Origin: an uncultured Porphyromonadaceae bacterium
GTDB taxonomy: Bacteria > Bacteroidota > Bacteroidia > Bacteroidales > Muribaculaceae
NCBI GenBank assembly: GCA_947643165.1
Contig: CANRVB010000015.1
Coordinates: forward strand, 1 to 55,611
Direction: 5' to 3'
Length of the DNA: 55,611 nucleotides
This document shows positions 7,668-16,910 of the stretch, one piece after another; position 1 is the first letter of the stretch; the number at the start of each line of letters is the position of its first letter. The position numbers and the translations under genes are program-made. The notes beneath the pieces were generated by a model, which saw only the letters and a list, made by a program, of their open reading frames with translations, was not told the origin of the DNA and did no database searches.

Positions 7668-9179
7668 ATGACATCGACGTCAGCCGACAATACACCCGCA
7701 ACCGACAACACAACAGACGCCGGCACCAAACAGCCCCGCACATTCATGGAGCGCGTGAAAGCCACCCGCCCCACCCGCTGGATACGTTTCGCCATAGTGG
7801 CGATAATATTTCTGGCCTGGGTGGCATGGCTGGGGAACTGGTGGGTAGCACTACTGCTCATCCTGCTGTTTGACATATACATAACGGGCTACATACCCTT
7901 CACATGGTGGAAGCGGAGCAAGAACGCCGCCGTGCGCCAGGTGATGAGCTGGGTAGACGCCATAGTGTATGCGCTGATACTGGTGTACTTCATATTCACA
8001 TTCATAGGCCAAAACTATCAGATACCGTCATCATCGCTCGAAAAATCGCTGCTTGTCGGCGACTATCTGTGGGTGAACAAGATGGCGTATGGTCCGCGAG
8101 TGCCGAACACACCGATACATTTCCCGCTGGTACAAAACACAATACCGGGCCTCAACACGAAGAGCTATCTGGAGTGGCCGGAATGGAAGTACCACCGTCT
8201 GAAGGGCTTTGGCAATGTGAAGTACGGAGATATAGTAGTGTTCAACTTTCCGGCCGGTGATACCGTGGCCACAAAGATGGAAAATCCGGACTACTACACG
8301 CTATTGGAGTATTACGGACGCGATGCCATACACAACAACCCACAGACATTCGGCGAGGTGATCTACCGTCCCGTAGACCGACGTGAGAACTATGTGAAGA
8401 GAGCCGTAGGTCTTCCCGGTGACACACTGAGCATAGTGGCCGGACAGATAATGATAAACGGACGTGTGCAGCCGACCCCCACATACGTGCAGCACAACCA
8501 CTTCTTCCAGATGCGTACAAACCGCTATCTCACTGACAGCGAGCGTGAGGCATTCGGGATATCGGTAGACGATCTGAAACTGTTGCCCGAACCGTCGCCA
8601 ATGGAGATAGAAAGTGTGAAGGCTCTGGGCTTCGGCGTTGACGGCGATGGCAAGGTGATGCCTATATATCATGCTCCCCTAACGGCACAGATGATACGCG
8701 CACTGCGCCAGAGCCCCGAGATCGGAACAATATTGCCTGATCAGGCCCCACATGGCGAATATCTGTTTCCGAAGGGTATAGCCGATGAATGGACACGTGC
8801 GGATTACGGTCCGCTGTGGATTCCGGCCAAGGGCGCACAGATAGAACTCAATCCGGAGACGTGGGCTATATACAACCGTGTGATTCGCAACTATGAGCAT
8901 CATCCGGAGGCTTATATAGATGCTAACGGGACTGTATATATAGACGGGAAACCGGCAAAAAGCTATACATTTGAGATGGACTATTACTTCATGATGGGCG
9001 ACAACCGCGACAATTCGCTTGACTCGCGATACTGGGGTTTTGTGCCCGAGGACCATATTGTGGGTCGTCCGGAACGCGTTCTCATCTCATTCGACAAAGA
9101 CAAGAGCCTGTTGAACGGCGGGATAAGGTGGAACCGCATACTGCGCGACGCCAATCCCGGATTTGAATCGGCAGACTGA
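7668..9179 (+). CDS. lepB: Signal peptidase I with large internal insertion
   Basis: This membrane-bound Ser/Lys protease removes signal peptides from exported proteins. Two or three N-terminal membrane segments (about residues 40-75 and 95-113) precede the catalytic block PSSSLEKSL, where Ser123 takes the place of the catalytic Ser. The Lys block NYVKRAVGLPGD places the catalytic Lys at 244, and the C-terminal signature MMGDNRDNSLDS spans about 442-453. At 503 residues it is far longer than typical LepB. About 180 residues lie between the Lys box and the GDNRDNS box, a pattern common in Bacteroidetes signal peptidases. Its stop codon overlaps the next start by one base. Confidence 0.93.
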   Translation: MTSTSADNTPATDNTTDAGTKQPRTFMERVKATRPTRWIRFAIVAIIFLAWVAWLGNWWVALLLILLFDIYITGYIPFTWWKRSKNAAVRQVMSWVDAIVYALILVYFIFTFIGQNYQIPSSSLEKSLLVGDYLWVNKMAYGPRVPNTPIHFPLVQNTIPGLNTKSYLEWPEWKYHRLKGFGNVKYGDIVVFNFPAGDTVATKMENPDYYTLLEYYGRDAIHNNPQTFGEVIYRPVDRRENYVKRAVGLPGDTLSIVAGQIMINGRVQPTPTYVQHNHFFQMRTNRYLTDSEREAFGISVDDLKLLPEPSPMEIESVKALGFGVDGDGKVMPIYHAPLTAQMIRALRQSPEIGTILPDQAPHGEYLFPKGIADEWTRADYGPLWIPAKGAQIELNPETWAIYNRVIRNYEHHPEAYIDANGTVYIDGKPAKSYTFEMDYYFMMGDNRDNSLDSRYWGFVPEDHIVGRPERVLISFDKDKSLLNGGIRWNRILRDANPGFESAD

Positions 9180-9805
9180 TGGCTTCGCCGTTGCTGAGAT
9201 ATCCGGAACGCCGGATTGTCATGCCGATGCGGTTGGCAGCACCGGCCGGTTACTATGCGCTCATGGCTACATGCGGAAGCGCAGTGATAGACTGTGGCTC
9301 AGCATTTGACAAGCGTGACAAGTCGATAAGACGCATAGATATAGCCGATGCATCGGGACTGCTGAGACTAACAGTGCCGATAGCTCATCCGGAGCATATA
9401 CGCGGCACATCGCTCAACGAGCTGACTATCAGTGACCACGGCCGCTGGTGGGACGTGATGCTTACGGCTCTGGAATCGGCTTACGGAAGGACGCCCTACT
9501 TTGAGTTTTACATAGACCGGTTCAAGCCAATGATAGCGCGGCCGGAACCGGGAACGCTACTTGCCGACATGTGCCGTAGCATGGATGAGACCATACGCGC
9601 CATACTCGGAATCGAAACGGAGGTGGCATACAGCTACGAGAAGGGCGGACGGCGCACAGAGGTAGAGATGCCGGAGGTGATGTACACACAGCACCGTCAG
9701 GCTGAGCTTGGATTCATAGACGGATTGAGCGTACTTGACCTGATATTCTGCCACGGTCCAGAATCGCCGCTCTATCTTCTGAATGCCATAAACCGACTGT
9801 CATGA
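9179..9805 (+). CDS. WbqC-like family protein
   Basis: This 208-residue protein matches the WbqC-like family. Recognisable features are a YYALMATCG stretch near the N-terminus, a conserved region around a run of basic and acidic residues (FDKRDKSIRR), a VPIAHPEH beta segment, and YGRTPYFEFYID. The biochemical role is not established; some relatives lie in O-antigen clusters. Here it sits between lepB (1-base overlap) and the beta-lactamase gene (4-base overlap), so translation is probably coupled. There is no signal peptide, so it is probably cytoplasmic. Confidence 0.8.
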   Translation: MASPLLRYPERRIVMPMRLAAPAGYYALMATCGSAVIDCGSAFDKRDKSIRRIDIADASGLLRLTVPIAHPEHIRGTSLNELTISDHGRWWDVMLTALESAYGRTPYFEFYIDRFKPMIARPEPGTLLADMCRSMDETIRAILGIETEVAYSYEKGGRRTEVEMPEVMYTQHRQAELGFIDGLSVLDLIFCHGPESPLYLLNAINRLS

Positions 9806-10722
9806 CGAGAGGAATAGCGACATCGATGGCAGCGGTACTGATCTGCGCAGTGACTGTATGGCTGGTGTCGGGCTGCTCACCGCAACAAACTGACCGATTC
9901 GCAAGGCTTCAGTCGGCACTTGAGGTCTATACCGACACACTTGATGCCGAGATCGGCATAGGAGTGATAGTAGATGGCCAAGATACTGTGGCAGTGAACG
10001 GCAACAAGCGGTTTGCCCTGTTCAGTGTATACAAATTGCCAATAGCTGTGGCCGCAGCCCGCATGTGCGCACTTAACGGAACAAGCGCCGATGACAGCAT
10101 AGCCATTGACCTCAACGCACTCCCCCACAACACGTACAGCCCGATACTTACCGACTATGCCGGACAGGACAGCATAAGACTGACCGTCAAGCAGCTAATG
10201 GAATACTCACTTCAGCAGAGCGACAATAATGCGTCGGACATACTGGTTGAGCTTGCCGGAGGCATGACAGCGGTCAATACGCTTGATCAGGGAATCGCCG
10301 CACACGGTATGAGCATAGTGTCGACCGAAGCGGAGATGTACGCCGACCGAGAACTATGCTACAAGAACTCAGCCACGCCAATGGGTATGGCATCGTATCT
10401 GTATGAGCTACAAGCCGATACCAGCAAAACATCCATACTGATCAGGCATATAATAGAAAATTGCGCCACAGGGGCTGACAGGCTGGCGAAACCTCTCATA
10501 GCCCATCCGGTCATGACCATGGGGCACAAGACAGGCACAGGCTTCACCATGGACAACGGACGGCTAATGGCCATAAATGATGCCGGCTACGTAAAGCTGC
10601 CTGGCCATACATACAGCATTGCCGTTTTTGTCAGCAATTCGGGCTATTCCCCAGACTCGACAGCGGCCATCATAGCCAAAATATCAGCTATGGTACATGA
10701 CACGGTGGCCGATGAAAAATGA
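9802..10722 (+). CDS. Class A beta-lactamase, lipoprotein-anchored
   Basis: This serine beta-lactamase hydrolyses the beta-lactam ring in the periplasm. The 306-residue protein has a lipoprotein signal with lipobox LVSGC (Cys25). The active-site motifs are SVYK (Ser75, Lys78), SDN (140-142), an omega-loop Glu in STEAEM (Glu176) and KTG (243-245). The residue that normally follows as Asn170 appears to be Tyr, as in atypical subclass A2 enzymes. It resembles the chromosomal Bacteroidales group (CblA/CepA/CfxA-like), but the exact class would need a tree. No mobile element is adjacent and composition matches the neighbours, so it looks resident. It overlaps the WbqC-like gene by 4 bases. Confidence 0.92.
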   Translation: MTRGIATSMAAVLICAVTVWLVSGCSPQQTDRFARLQSALEVYTDTLDAEIGIGVIVDGQDTVAVNGNKRFALFSVYKLPIAVAAARMCALNGTSADDSIAIDLNALPHNTYSPILTDYAGQDSIRLTVKQLMEYSLQQSDNNASDILVELAGGMTAVNTLDQGIAAHGMSIVSTEAEMYADRELCYKNSATPMGMASYLYELQADTSKTSILIRHIIENCATGADRLAKPLIAHPVMTMGHKTGTGFTMDNGRLMAINDAGYVKLPGHTYSIAVFVSNSGYSPDSTAAIIAKISAMVHDTVADEK

Positions 10723-10764
10723 TCAATCAGAAACCACTTACTTAAACAAACCAATCCAGACACC

Positions 10765-12603
10765 ATGAAAAATCTCATCCTCCTGATAGGCCTGATAGCA
10801 CTGAATCTGGGTGCCCATGCCGGAATAAACGAACTGCTGCCACGGCCGCAACGCATGACTATAGACGGTCCGGCCGTAAAGATAACACGCAACGCCGACG
10901 TAACCATGGCAGACTCGATAGAGGGTGCCGACGAAACGCTGTTGCACGGATTTCCAGCCGAGGCCTACCGACTTAAGATAGACCGCAACGGCGCACATAT
11001 AACCGCCATAACCCAACGCGGCGTAATACGCGCCCAAAACACACTGGCCCAATTACTTGAGGGCTCCAACGGCTCTCTGGACCAACTCACCATAACAGAT
11101 TGGCCGGCATTTCCGCTGAGAGGATTCATGCACGACACTGGCCGATCGTACATACCTATCGACACGCTGATGAGACAGATAGACTTGCTGTCGCGCTTCA
11201 AGGTGAACACATTCCACTGGCACCTTACGGAGAATCAGGCGTGGCGGTTTGCAAGCGACAACTATCCGCAGCTCACGTCGGCAGAATCGATGACCCGCCA
11301 TAAGGGAGAATACTATACCAAGGATGAATGCCGCCGCCTTGAGCAGTATGCTGCCGAACGTGGCGTAACAGTAATACCGGAGATCGATATGCCGGGCCAC
11401 AGCGAAGCGTTCAAGCGTGCCATGGGCTTTGACATGCAGAGCGATGCAGGTGAGGCCGTGCTCCTGAAAATACTCGATGAAGTAGGAGAGGCTTTCCCTC
11501 TGGCACCTTACATACACATAGGCGGTGACGAAGTACCGATAGTAAGGAAAGGATTTCTACGCCGTATGACCGATCATGTGCGTTCGCTCGGGCGCAAAGC
11601 CATAGTTTGGAACCCGATACGCGGCACGGCCATAAATGATACAGTCGGCGCCGACATGACGCAGATGTGGAGTACAGCGGGCCGGAAAGTAGACGGGATT
11701 CCAAATATCGACTGCCGGTATATGTATGCAAACCATTTTGATCCGTATGCCGACATAGCCGCGATATACCGCAGCAATATCTACTATCAGCCGAAAGCAA
11801 GCGATGAGATAGCAGGCTCAATAGTAGCGTTCTGGAATGACCGCCGTCTGCCTGATGCCAAGGCCATCATACGCGACAACAGCCTGTATCCGGCCACTCT
11901 TGCCATGGCCGAACGTGCATGGCTCGGAGGAGGTGACGGATATATAGAGCAGACCGGCTGCGTTCTTCCGGCCGAAGGGGAGATACACGAACAGTTTGCG
12001 GATTGGGAAAACCGATTCCTCTATCACAAGCAAAGGACTCTTGCGGATGAGCCTATAGCATACAGCCGTCAGAGCGGAATACGCTGGCGCGTATCCGACC
12101 CTGTGAATATAGATGAAGAACCCGACACTACGAAATGGCAAACCGTAGCCGGAGGTACCGTATACCTGCGACATCCCTGGGGCAAGATTGTTCCAGGAGT
12201 TTATCCGGATGCCAAACCCGGAGAACGCGTCAAGGTATGGACACGTGTATGGTCGGACCGCGATACCGTATGCGGTGCCTATATAGAGACACAGAACTAC
12301 TCGCGCTCGGAGCGCGACAGTGCGCCTGAACGTGGATGCTGGGACCGCCGCGGATCGGTGATCATGGTCAACGGCACTGCCATAGCACCTCCGGCCTGGA
12401 CAAATTCGGACGTACAGATAGACAACGAGACTCTGCTGCTCGACGAGAACGCCACTGCCCGCCCACTCACACCTGTCAATCTACGGAAAGGCTGGAACCT
12501 GATAGAGGCCGATCTGCCATATACAGATGCTACAGGAGTACGCCTTGACAAGTGGATGCTGACATTCGTGCTCGATGATGAGTCACTGCGTTACGCAGAC
12601 TGA
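10765..12603 (+). CDS. GH20 beta-N-acetylhexosaminidase
   Basis: This exported glycosidase removes terminal N-acetylhexosamine from glycans such as host mucin or chitin-type oligosaccharides. A signal peptide (about residues 1-20, ending AHAG) precedes an N-terminal GH20b domain. The TIM barrel starts near DWPAFPLRGFMHD, continues with NTFHWHLTENQAWR and PEIDMPGHSEA, and carries the catalytic Asp-Glu pair in HIGGDEV (Asp255, Glu256). The last 150 residues form a beta-rich C-terminal region. At 612 residues it is complete. It lies 42 bases after the beta-lactamase gene and is probably the last gene of that run. Confidence 0.93.
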   Translation: MKNLILLIGLIALNLGAHAGINELLPRPQRMTIDGPAVKITRNADVTMADSIEGADETLLHGFPAEAYRLKIDRNGAHITAITQRGVIRAQNTLAQLLEGSNGSLDQLTITDWPAFPLRGFMHDTGRSYIPIDTLMRQIDLLSRFKVNTFHWHLTENQAWRFASDNYPQLTSAESMTRHKGEYYTKDECRRLEQYAAERGVTVIPEIDMPGHSEAFKRAMGFDMQSDAGEAVLLKILDEVGEAFPLAPYIHIGGDEVPIVRKGFLRRMTDHVRSLGRKAIVWNPIRGTAINDTVGADMTQMWSTAGRKVDGIPNIDCRYMYANHFDPYADIAAIYRSNIYYQPKASDEIAGSIVAFWNDRRLPDAKAIIRDNSLYPATLAMAERAWLGGGDGYIEQTGCVLPAEGEIHEQFADWENRFLYHKQRTLADEPIAYSRQSGIRWRVSDPVNIDEEPDTTKWQTVAGGTVYLRHPWGKIVPGVYPDAKPGERVKVWTRVWSDRDTVCGAYIETQNYSRSERDSAPERGCWDRRGSVIMVNGTAIAPPAWTNSDVQIDNETLLLDENATARPLTPVNLRKGWNLIEADLPYTDATGVRLDKWMLTFVLDDESLRYAD

Positions 12604-12606
12604 TTA

Positions 12607-12614
12607 TACATTTG
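12607..12614 (+). promoter_or_regulatory. Possible -7 box upstream of gadB
   Basis: TACATTTG fits the TAnnTTTG consensus just after the GH20 stop codon. No TTG is found at the right distance upstream. If used, it gives gadB a leader of about 150 bases that contains the 12623-12659 hairpin. Confidence 0.3.
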
Positions 12615-12622
12615 CGCCAAGA

Positions 12623-12659
12623 CATCTGACGGACAAAATATTTAACTGTCCGTCAGATG
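12623..12659 (+). repeat. Perfect 13-bp hairpin between the GH20 gene and gadB
   Basis: CATCTGACGGACA (12623-12635) pairs exactly with TGTCCGTCAGATG (12647-12659) around an 11-base AT-rich loop. No T-tract follows, so it is not a standard intrinsic terminator. It could be an RNA structure in the gadB leader or a protein-binding site. Confidence 0.6.
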
Positions 12660-12769
12660 AACCTACGATCGCCGGACATTGTTTACTATTCGATAGACAA
12701 TAAGATAGGCAGCAGTTTGATCCGCAAGCCTACACACACATTAAACAACTTTATAAAGCTCCGACGATC

Positions 12770-14206
12770 ATGTTAGACCCCAAGACAGACCCCAATTTCC
12801 GCTCCGGCGATGCAAAGACCGATACATTCGGTTCAGACGCAATGTTGCAACCAGCACCTGTAGAAACAATTCCAGCTGGTCCCACAACGCCTGAGATTGC
12901 GTATCAGATGGTAAAGGACGAGACATTCGCCCAGACCCAACCACGACTCAATCTGGCAACATTCGTAACGACATACATGGATGAATATGCCACCCGACTG
13001 ATGAACGAGGCTATAAACATCAACTATATTGATGAGACCGAGTATCCCCGTATAGCAGTAATGTGCCAGAAGTGTATAAACATCATGGCCAACCTGTGGC
13101 ATACACCGGAAACGAACAAATGGAAAGCCGGAGCGCTGGCCATCGGATCGTCGGAAGCATGTATGCTTGGCGGACTGGCCGCATTGAAGCGTTGGCGCGA
13201 AAGACGTAAGAACGCAGGCAAGCCCTACGACAAGCCGAATCTGGTAATTTCGACCGGCTATCAGGTAGTATGGGAAAAATTCTGTACATTCTGGGATATC
13301 GAGATGCGTTGCGTGCCTCTGACACTCGAACACACAACCCTCGATATTGATGCCGCCATCAAGATGTGTGATGAAAACACCATCTGCGTAGTACCTATCC
13401 AGGGTGTTACATGGACAGGCCTTAACGATGACGTAGCCGCCCTTGATGCTGCACTCGACAAGTATAACGCCGAAACTGGCAATGAGGTCTGCATACATAT
13501 CGATGCTGCCTCCGGCGGTTTCATTCTGCCGTTCCTGAATCCAGATCTGAAATGGGACTTCCGTCTGAAATGGGTTCTCTCCATCTCGACATCAGGCCAC
13601 AAATTCGGACTCGTATATCCGGGTCTGGGCTGGGTAGTCTGGAAGGACAAGAAGTATTTGCCCGATGATATGTCGTTCACGGTGAACTATCTCGGAGCCG
13701 AAGTGACACAGGTAGGTCTTAACTACTCGCGTCCTGCCGCCCAGATTCTTGGTCAGTACTACCAGTTCATACGCCTCGGATTCGAAGGCTACAAGAACAT
13801 ACAGTTCAATTCGCTGTCGGTAGCCAAATACCTTCACGAGAAGGTTGGTGCTATGCCTGAATTCCAGCCATATGCACCCGAAGTCCCCAACCCAATCTTC
13901 GTATGGCTAATGAAGCCTGAGTATCAGAAGACGGCAAAGTGGACTCTATTCGACCTTCAGGACAAGCTGGCCCAGAAGGGATGGATGGTACCGGCCTACA
14001 CAATGCCTGCCGCAATTGAGAATATCGTTGTGATGCGAGTTCTCTGCAAGCAGGGATTCAGCAGAGATATGGCCGACCAGCTGCTCAACGATATAGACTT
14101 TGCCGTGAATGAGCTCAATAAGCTGGAATACCCGACCCCCACACGTATCAGTATGGAAAAGAATGTTCCACTTGTAGCGAAGACATTCAACCATACAGGC
14201 AAGTGA
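12770..14206 (+). CDS. gadB: Glutamate decarboxylase
   Basis: This PLP enzyme converts glutamate to GABA and CO2, consuming a cytoplasmic proton. Its 478 residues fit the GAD family. The PLP-aspartate block is HIDAASGG (Asp245) and the PLP-lysine block is STSGHKFG (Lys278, after His277). KTFNHTGK at the C-terminus matches the autoinhibitory tail with a penultimate-region His seen in acid-regulated GadB. It is followed by glsA and gadC, which supply glutamate from glutamine and export GABA, forming an acid-resistance module. A strong hairpin terminator separates it from glsA, so levels of the three products may differ. Confidence 0.96.
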   Translation: MLDPKTDPNFRSGDAKTDTFGSDAMLQPAPVETIPAGPTTPEIAYQMVKDETFAQTQPRLNLATFVTTYMDEYATRLMNEAININYIDETEYPRIAVMCQKCINIMANLWHTPETNKWKAGALAIGSSEACMLGGLAALKRWRERRKNAGKPYDKPNLVISTGYQVVWEKFCTFWDIEMRCVPLTLEHTTLDIDAAIKMCDENTICVVPIQGVTWTGLNDDVAALDAALDKYNAETGNEVCIHIDAASGGFILPFLNPDLKWDFRLKWVLSISTSGHKFGLVYPGLGWVVWKDKKYLPDDMSFTVNYLGAEVTQVGLNYSRPAAQILGQYYQFIRLGFEGYKNIQFNSLSVAKYLHEKVGAMPEFQPYAPEVPNPIFVWLMKPEYQKTAKWTLFDLQDKLAQKGWMVPAYTMPAAIENIVVMRVLCKQGFSRDMADQLLNDIDFAVNELNKLEYPTPTRISMEKNVPLVAKTFNHTGK

Positions 14207-14232
14207 TTTCCGATTAAAATAACATGACATAC

Positions 14233-14282
14233 CTGCCGGTCGAAAACGTGAATACTGCAACTTTTCGGCCGGCAGCTTTTTT
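14233..14282 (+). terminator. Terminator between gadB and glsA
   Basis: Bases 14233-14246 pair with 14262-14275 (14 pairs including one G-T), and six T residues follow at 14277-14282. The hairpin lies across the upstream in-frame ATG at 14224, which argues against that start for glsA. Confidence 0.85.
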
Positions 14283-14298
14283 AATCAAAGCCGACACC

Positions 14299-15261
14299 AT
14301 GGACAAGATCATAACCAAAGAACAGATAAGGGATGCGGCCGAGACGGCCTATACCCATGCATCGGCAATAAAAGGGGGAGCCAATGCCAACTACATACCC
14401 TATCTGGCAAACATAAACCCCGATCTATTCGGCCTAAGCGTAGTGCTGCCCGACGGCACACATATAGATTACGGCGATACGGATTACCGTTTCGGAATAG
14501 AATCGGTATCAAAGGTACCTACCGCCATACTCGTGATGCGCCAACAGTCGCCGGAGGCAATACTCCAGAAAATAGGAGCCGATGCCACAGGACTTCCATT
14601 CAATTCGATATTCGCCATACTGCTTGAGAATGACCACCCATCAACTCCGTTGGTCAATGCCGGAGCCATATCGGCATGCTCGATGGTCGCACCTACGGGC
14701 AACTCCAACGAAAAGTGGAAAGCCATAACGGACAACATAACCGAACTATGCGGATCAGCTCCCGAACTTATCGACGAACTATATAAAAGCGAGAGCGATA
14801 CTAATTTCAATAACCGGGCCATAACGTGGCTACTCAAAAACTATAACCGCATATACGACGACCCGGACATGAGCCTGGATCTGTACACACGCCAATGTTC
14901 GCTCGGCATAACCTGCTCACAACTGGGCATAATGGCCGCTACCATCGCCAATGGCGGTCTTAATCCTGTTACCGGAAAGCAGGTATACGATCAACGTATA
15001 TCACCTAAGATAACGACCCTCATAGCAACAGTAGGCTTTTATCAGCATTCCGGCGACTGGCTGTATACTTCGGGTATACCGGCCAAAAGCGGAGTGGGCG
15101 GCGGAGTGTTGGGTGTACTTCCCGGCGTTCTTGGAATAGCAGCGTTCGCTCCACCTCTCGACACAGCTGGCAATTCGGTCAAGGCTCAAGCAGCCATACT
15201 TCACTTCATGCAGACACTCGGACTCGGCATAATGAACGGCCAGAGGGTGATAATAAAATAA
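14299..15261 (+). CDS. glsA: Glutaminase A
   Basis: This serine-dependent glutaminase hydrolyses glutamine to glutamate and ammonia. The ammonia consumes protons, and the glutamate feeds GadB. From the ATG at 14299 the protein has 320 residues, close to the family norm. The beta-lactamase-like fold is marked by the SVSK motif (Ser69, Lys72) near FGIESVSK and by the late GGGVLGVLPG block. An in-frame ATG at 14224 would add 25 residues encoded across the gadB terminator, so 14299 is preferred. GadC starts 21 bases downstream. Confidence 0.94.
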   Translation: MDKIITKEQIRDAAETAYTHASAIKGGANANYIPYLANINPDLFGLSVVLPDGTHIDYGDTDYRFGIESVSKVPTAILVMRQQSPEAILQKIGADATGLPFNSIFAILLENDHPSTPLVNAGAISACSMVAPTGNSNEKWKAITDNITELCGSAPELIDELYKSESDTNFNNRAITWLLKNYNRIYDDPDMSLDLYTRQCSLGITCSQLGIMAATIANGGLNPVTGKQVYDQRISPKITTLIATVGFYQHSGDWLYTSGIPAKSGVGGGVLGVLPGVLGIAAFAPPLDTAGNSVKAQAAILHFMQTLGLGIMNGQRVIIK

Positions 15262-15282
15262 CAATCTAAAAAACTAACCTAT

Positions 15283-16830
15283 ATGGCAACACAAACGTCA
15301 TCGGGCACACCGTCAAAAATCAAGACAGGTGCCAAACTGGGTATTTTCACCCTGATGATAATGAATATCGTGGCTGTAGTATCGCTACGTGGACTGCCGG
15401 CCGAGGCCGAATATGGCATGAGTTCAGCCTTCTACTACCTTTTCGCAGCCCTTGTATTTCTGATCCCGGTATCGTTGGTAGCCGCCGAGCTCGCTGCGAT
15501 GTTTCCCTATCAGCAAGGTGGAATGTTCCGCTGGATAGGAGAGGCTTTCGGCAGCAAAGCCGGTTTTCTCGGTATATGGCTGCAATGGGTCGAAAGCACT
15601 ATATGGTTTCCGACAGTGCTGACATTCGGAGCCGTATCTCTTGCATTCATCGGCATGGATCATGTGGCGGATTCACATCTGGCCGCCAACCGGTTCTATA
15701 CACTTGCCGTTGTCCTGGCTATCTACTGGATAGCGACACTCATATCGATGAAAGGTCTCGGCTGGGTAGGAAAGGTCTCCAAAATAGGCGGCATAGTCGG
15801 AACAATCATTCCAGTCATCATACTTGTGGTATGTGCCGGTGTCTATCTTGCTACCGGAGGGCACTCCGAGATGAATTTTCACGGTGATTTCATCCCTGAT
15901 TTCTCGAAGTTTGACAATATAGTGCTCGCGGCCTCAATCTTCTTGTTCTACGCAGGCATGGAGATGTCGGGCGTACACGTCCGCCAGATCAACAATCCGG
16001 CGGTCAACTATCCTAAAGCCGTCTTTGGCGGAGCTCTTGTTACCGTATTGATATTTGTATTGGGCACATACGCCCTCGGAATAATCATTCCGGCCAAGGA
16101 TATCAATCTGGTACAGAGTCTGCTTGTCGGCTTCGACAACTATTTTGAGGCATTCCACATGAACTGGTTCACACCCATCATAGCCATTGCGCTTGCATTT
16201 GGTGTGCTTGCAGGAGTTCTGACATGGGTCGCAGGCCCGTCAAAGGGTATACTCGCAGTAGGACAGGCCGGTTATCTGCCACCCTTCTTCCAGAAGACCA
16301 ACAAGGCAGGTGTGCAGAAAAACATACTGTTGGTTCAGGGTCTGGCTGTCACAGTGCTGTCGCTGCTGTTCGTAGTGATGCCCACAGTACAAAGTTTCTA
16401 TCAGATCCTTTCACAGCTCACGGTCCTGCTCTACCTCATAGCATATCTGCTCATGTTCATGGCTGTGATTCGACTGCGCTACACTATGAAGAATGCCAAA
16501 CGTCCGTTCCGCATCGGCAGCAAGGGCAACTGGCTGCTGTGGGTAGTGGCCGGTGTAGGCCTGGCAGGCTCACTTCTGGCATTCGTGCTGAGTTTCTTCC
16601 CACCCGACCAGATATCCATGGGCTCGACCAGCGTATGGTATGGCGTACTGTTTGGAGGAGTAGCTCTGTTTGTGATACTTCCGTTCGTAATATTGGCTTT
16701 CAGAAAAAAATCGTGGATTGATCCCAATAGCGATTTCGTCCCGTTCCACTGGCAGAAAGATCCGGCTTCGCAAGCCGCTCTCGAAAAGGCTCGTGAAGCA
16801 TTTGAGGCCGAAGAGAAAGATGGACAGTAA
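15283..16830 (+). CDS. gadC: Glutamate:GABA antiporter
   Basis: This APC-superfamily inner-membrane exchanger imports glutamate (or glutamine) and exports GABA. It has 515 residues with about twelve hydrophobic segments, starting near GIFTLMIMNIVAVVSLRGLPAEAEYG. A charged C-terminal tail (FVPFHWQKDP... to the end) resembles the pH-sensing C-plug of GadC. Its position directly after gadB and glsA supports this substrate over other amino-acid antiporters. It is followed by a strong terminator. Confidence 0.94.
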   Translation: MATQTSSGTPSKIKTGAKLGIFTLMIMNIVAVVSLRGLPAEAEYGMSSAFYYLFAALVFLIPVSLVAAELAAMFPYQQGGMFRWIGEAFGSKAGFLGIWLQWVESTIWFPTVLTFGAVSLAFIGMDHVADSHLAANRFYTLAVVLAIYWIATLISMKGLGWVGKVSKIGGIVGTIIPVIILVVCAGVYLATGGHSEMNFHGDFIPDFSKFDNIVLAASIFLFYAGMEMSGVHVRQINNPAVNYPKAVFGGALVTVLIFVLGTYALGIIIPAKDINLVQSLLVGFDNYFEAFHMNWFTPIIAIALAFGVLAGVLTWVAGPSKGILAVGQAGYLPPFFQKTNKAGVQKNILLVQGLAVTVLSLLFVVMPTVQSFYQILSQLTVLLYLIAYLLMFMAVIRLRYTMKNAKRPFRIGSKGNWLLWVVAGVGLAGSLLAFVLSFFPPDQISMGSTSVWYGVLFGGVALFVILPFVILAFRKKSWIDPNSDFVPFHWQKDPASQAALEKAREAFEAEEKDGQ

Positions 16831-16849
16831 TCCATACATCAATATATAG

Positions 16850-16891
16850 ACAACCGCCGCACTGCACTTCAGGCAGTACGGCGGTTGTTTT
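16850..16891 (+). terminator. Terminator after gadC
   Basis: ACAACCGCCG (16850-16859) pairs with CGGCGGTTGT (16879-16888) and ACTGC with GCAGT inside it, followed by TTT. It ends the gadC transcript and faces the convergent DUF3332 gene. Confidence 0.85.
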
Positions 16892-16910
16892 ACTTATATC
16901 CGATAGGGGA

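Noticed and set aside
9802..10722. Recently transferred resistance gene
   Set aside because: Composition and spacing match the operon, with a 4-base overlap to the upstream gene. No insertion sequence or integrase is near. It looks like a resident chromosomal gene.
14224..14298. An earlier in-frame start for glsA
   Set aside because: The extra 25 codons would be read across a strong hairpin terminator with a T-tract, and glutaminases normally start near MDKIITKEQI.
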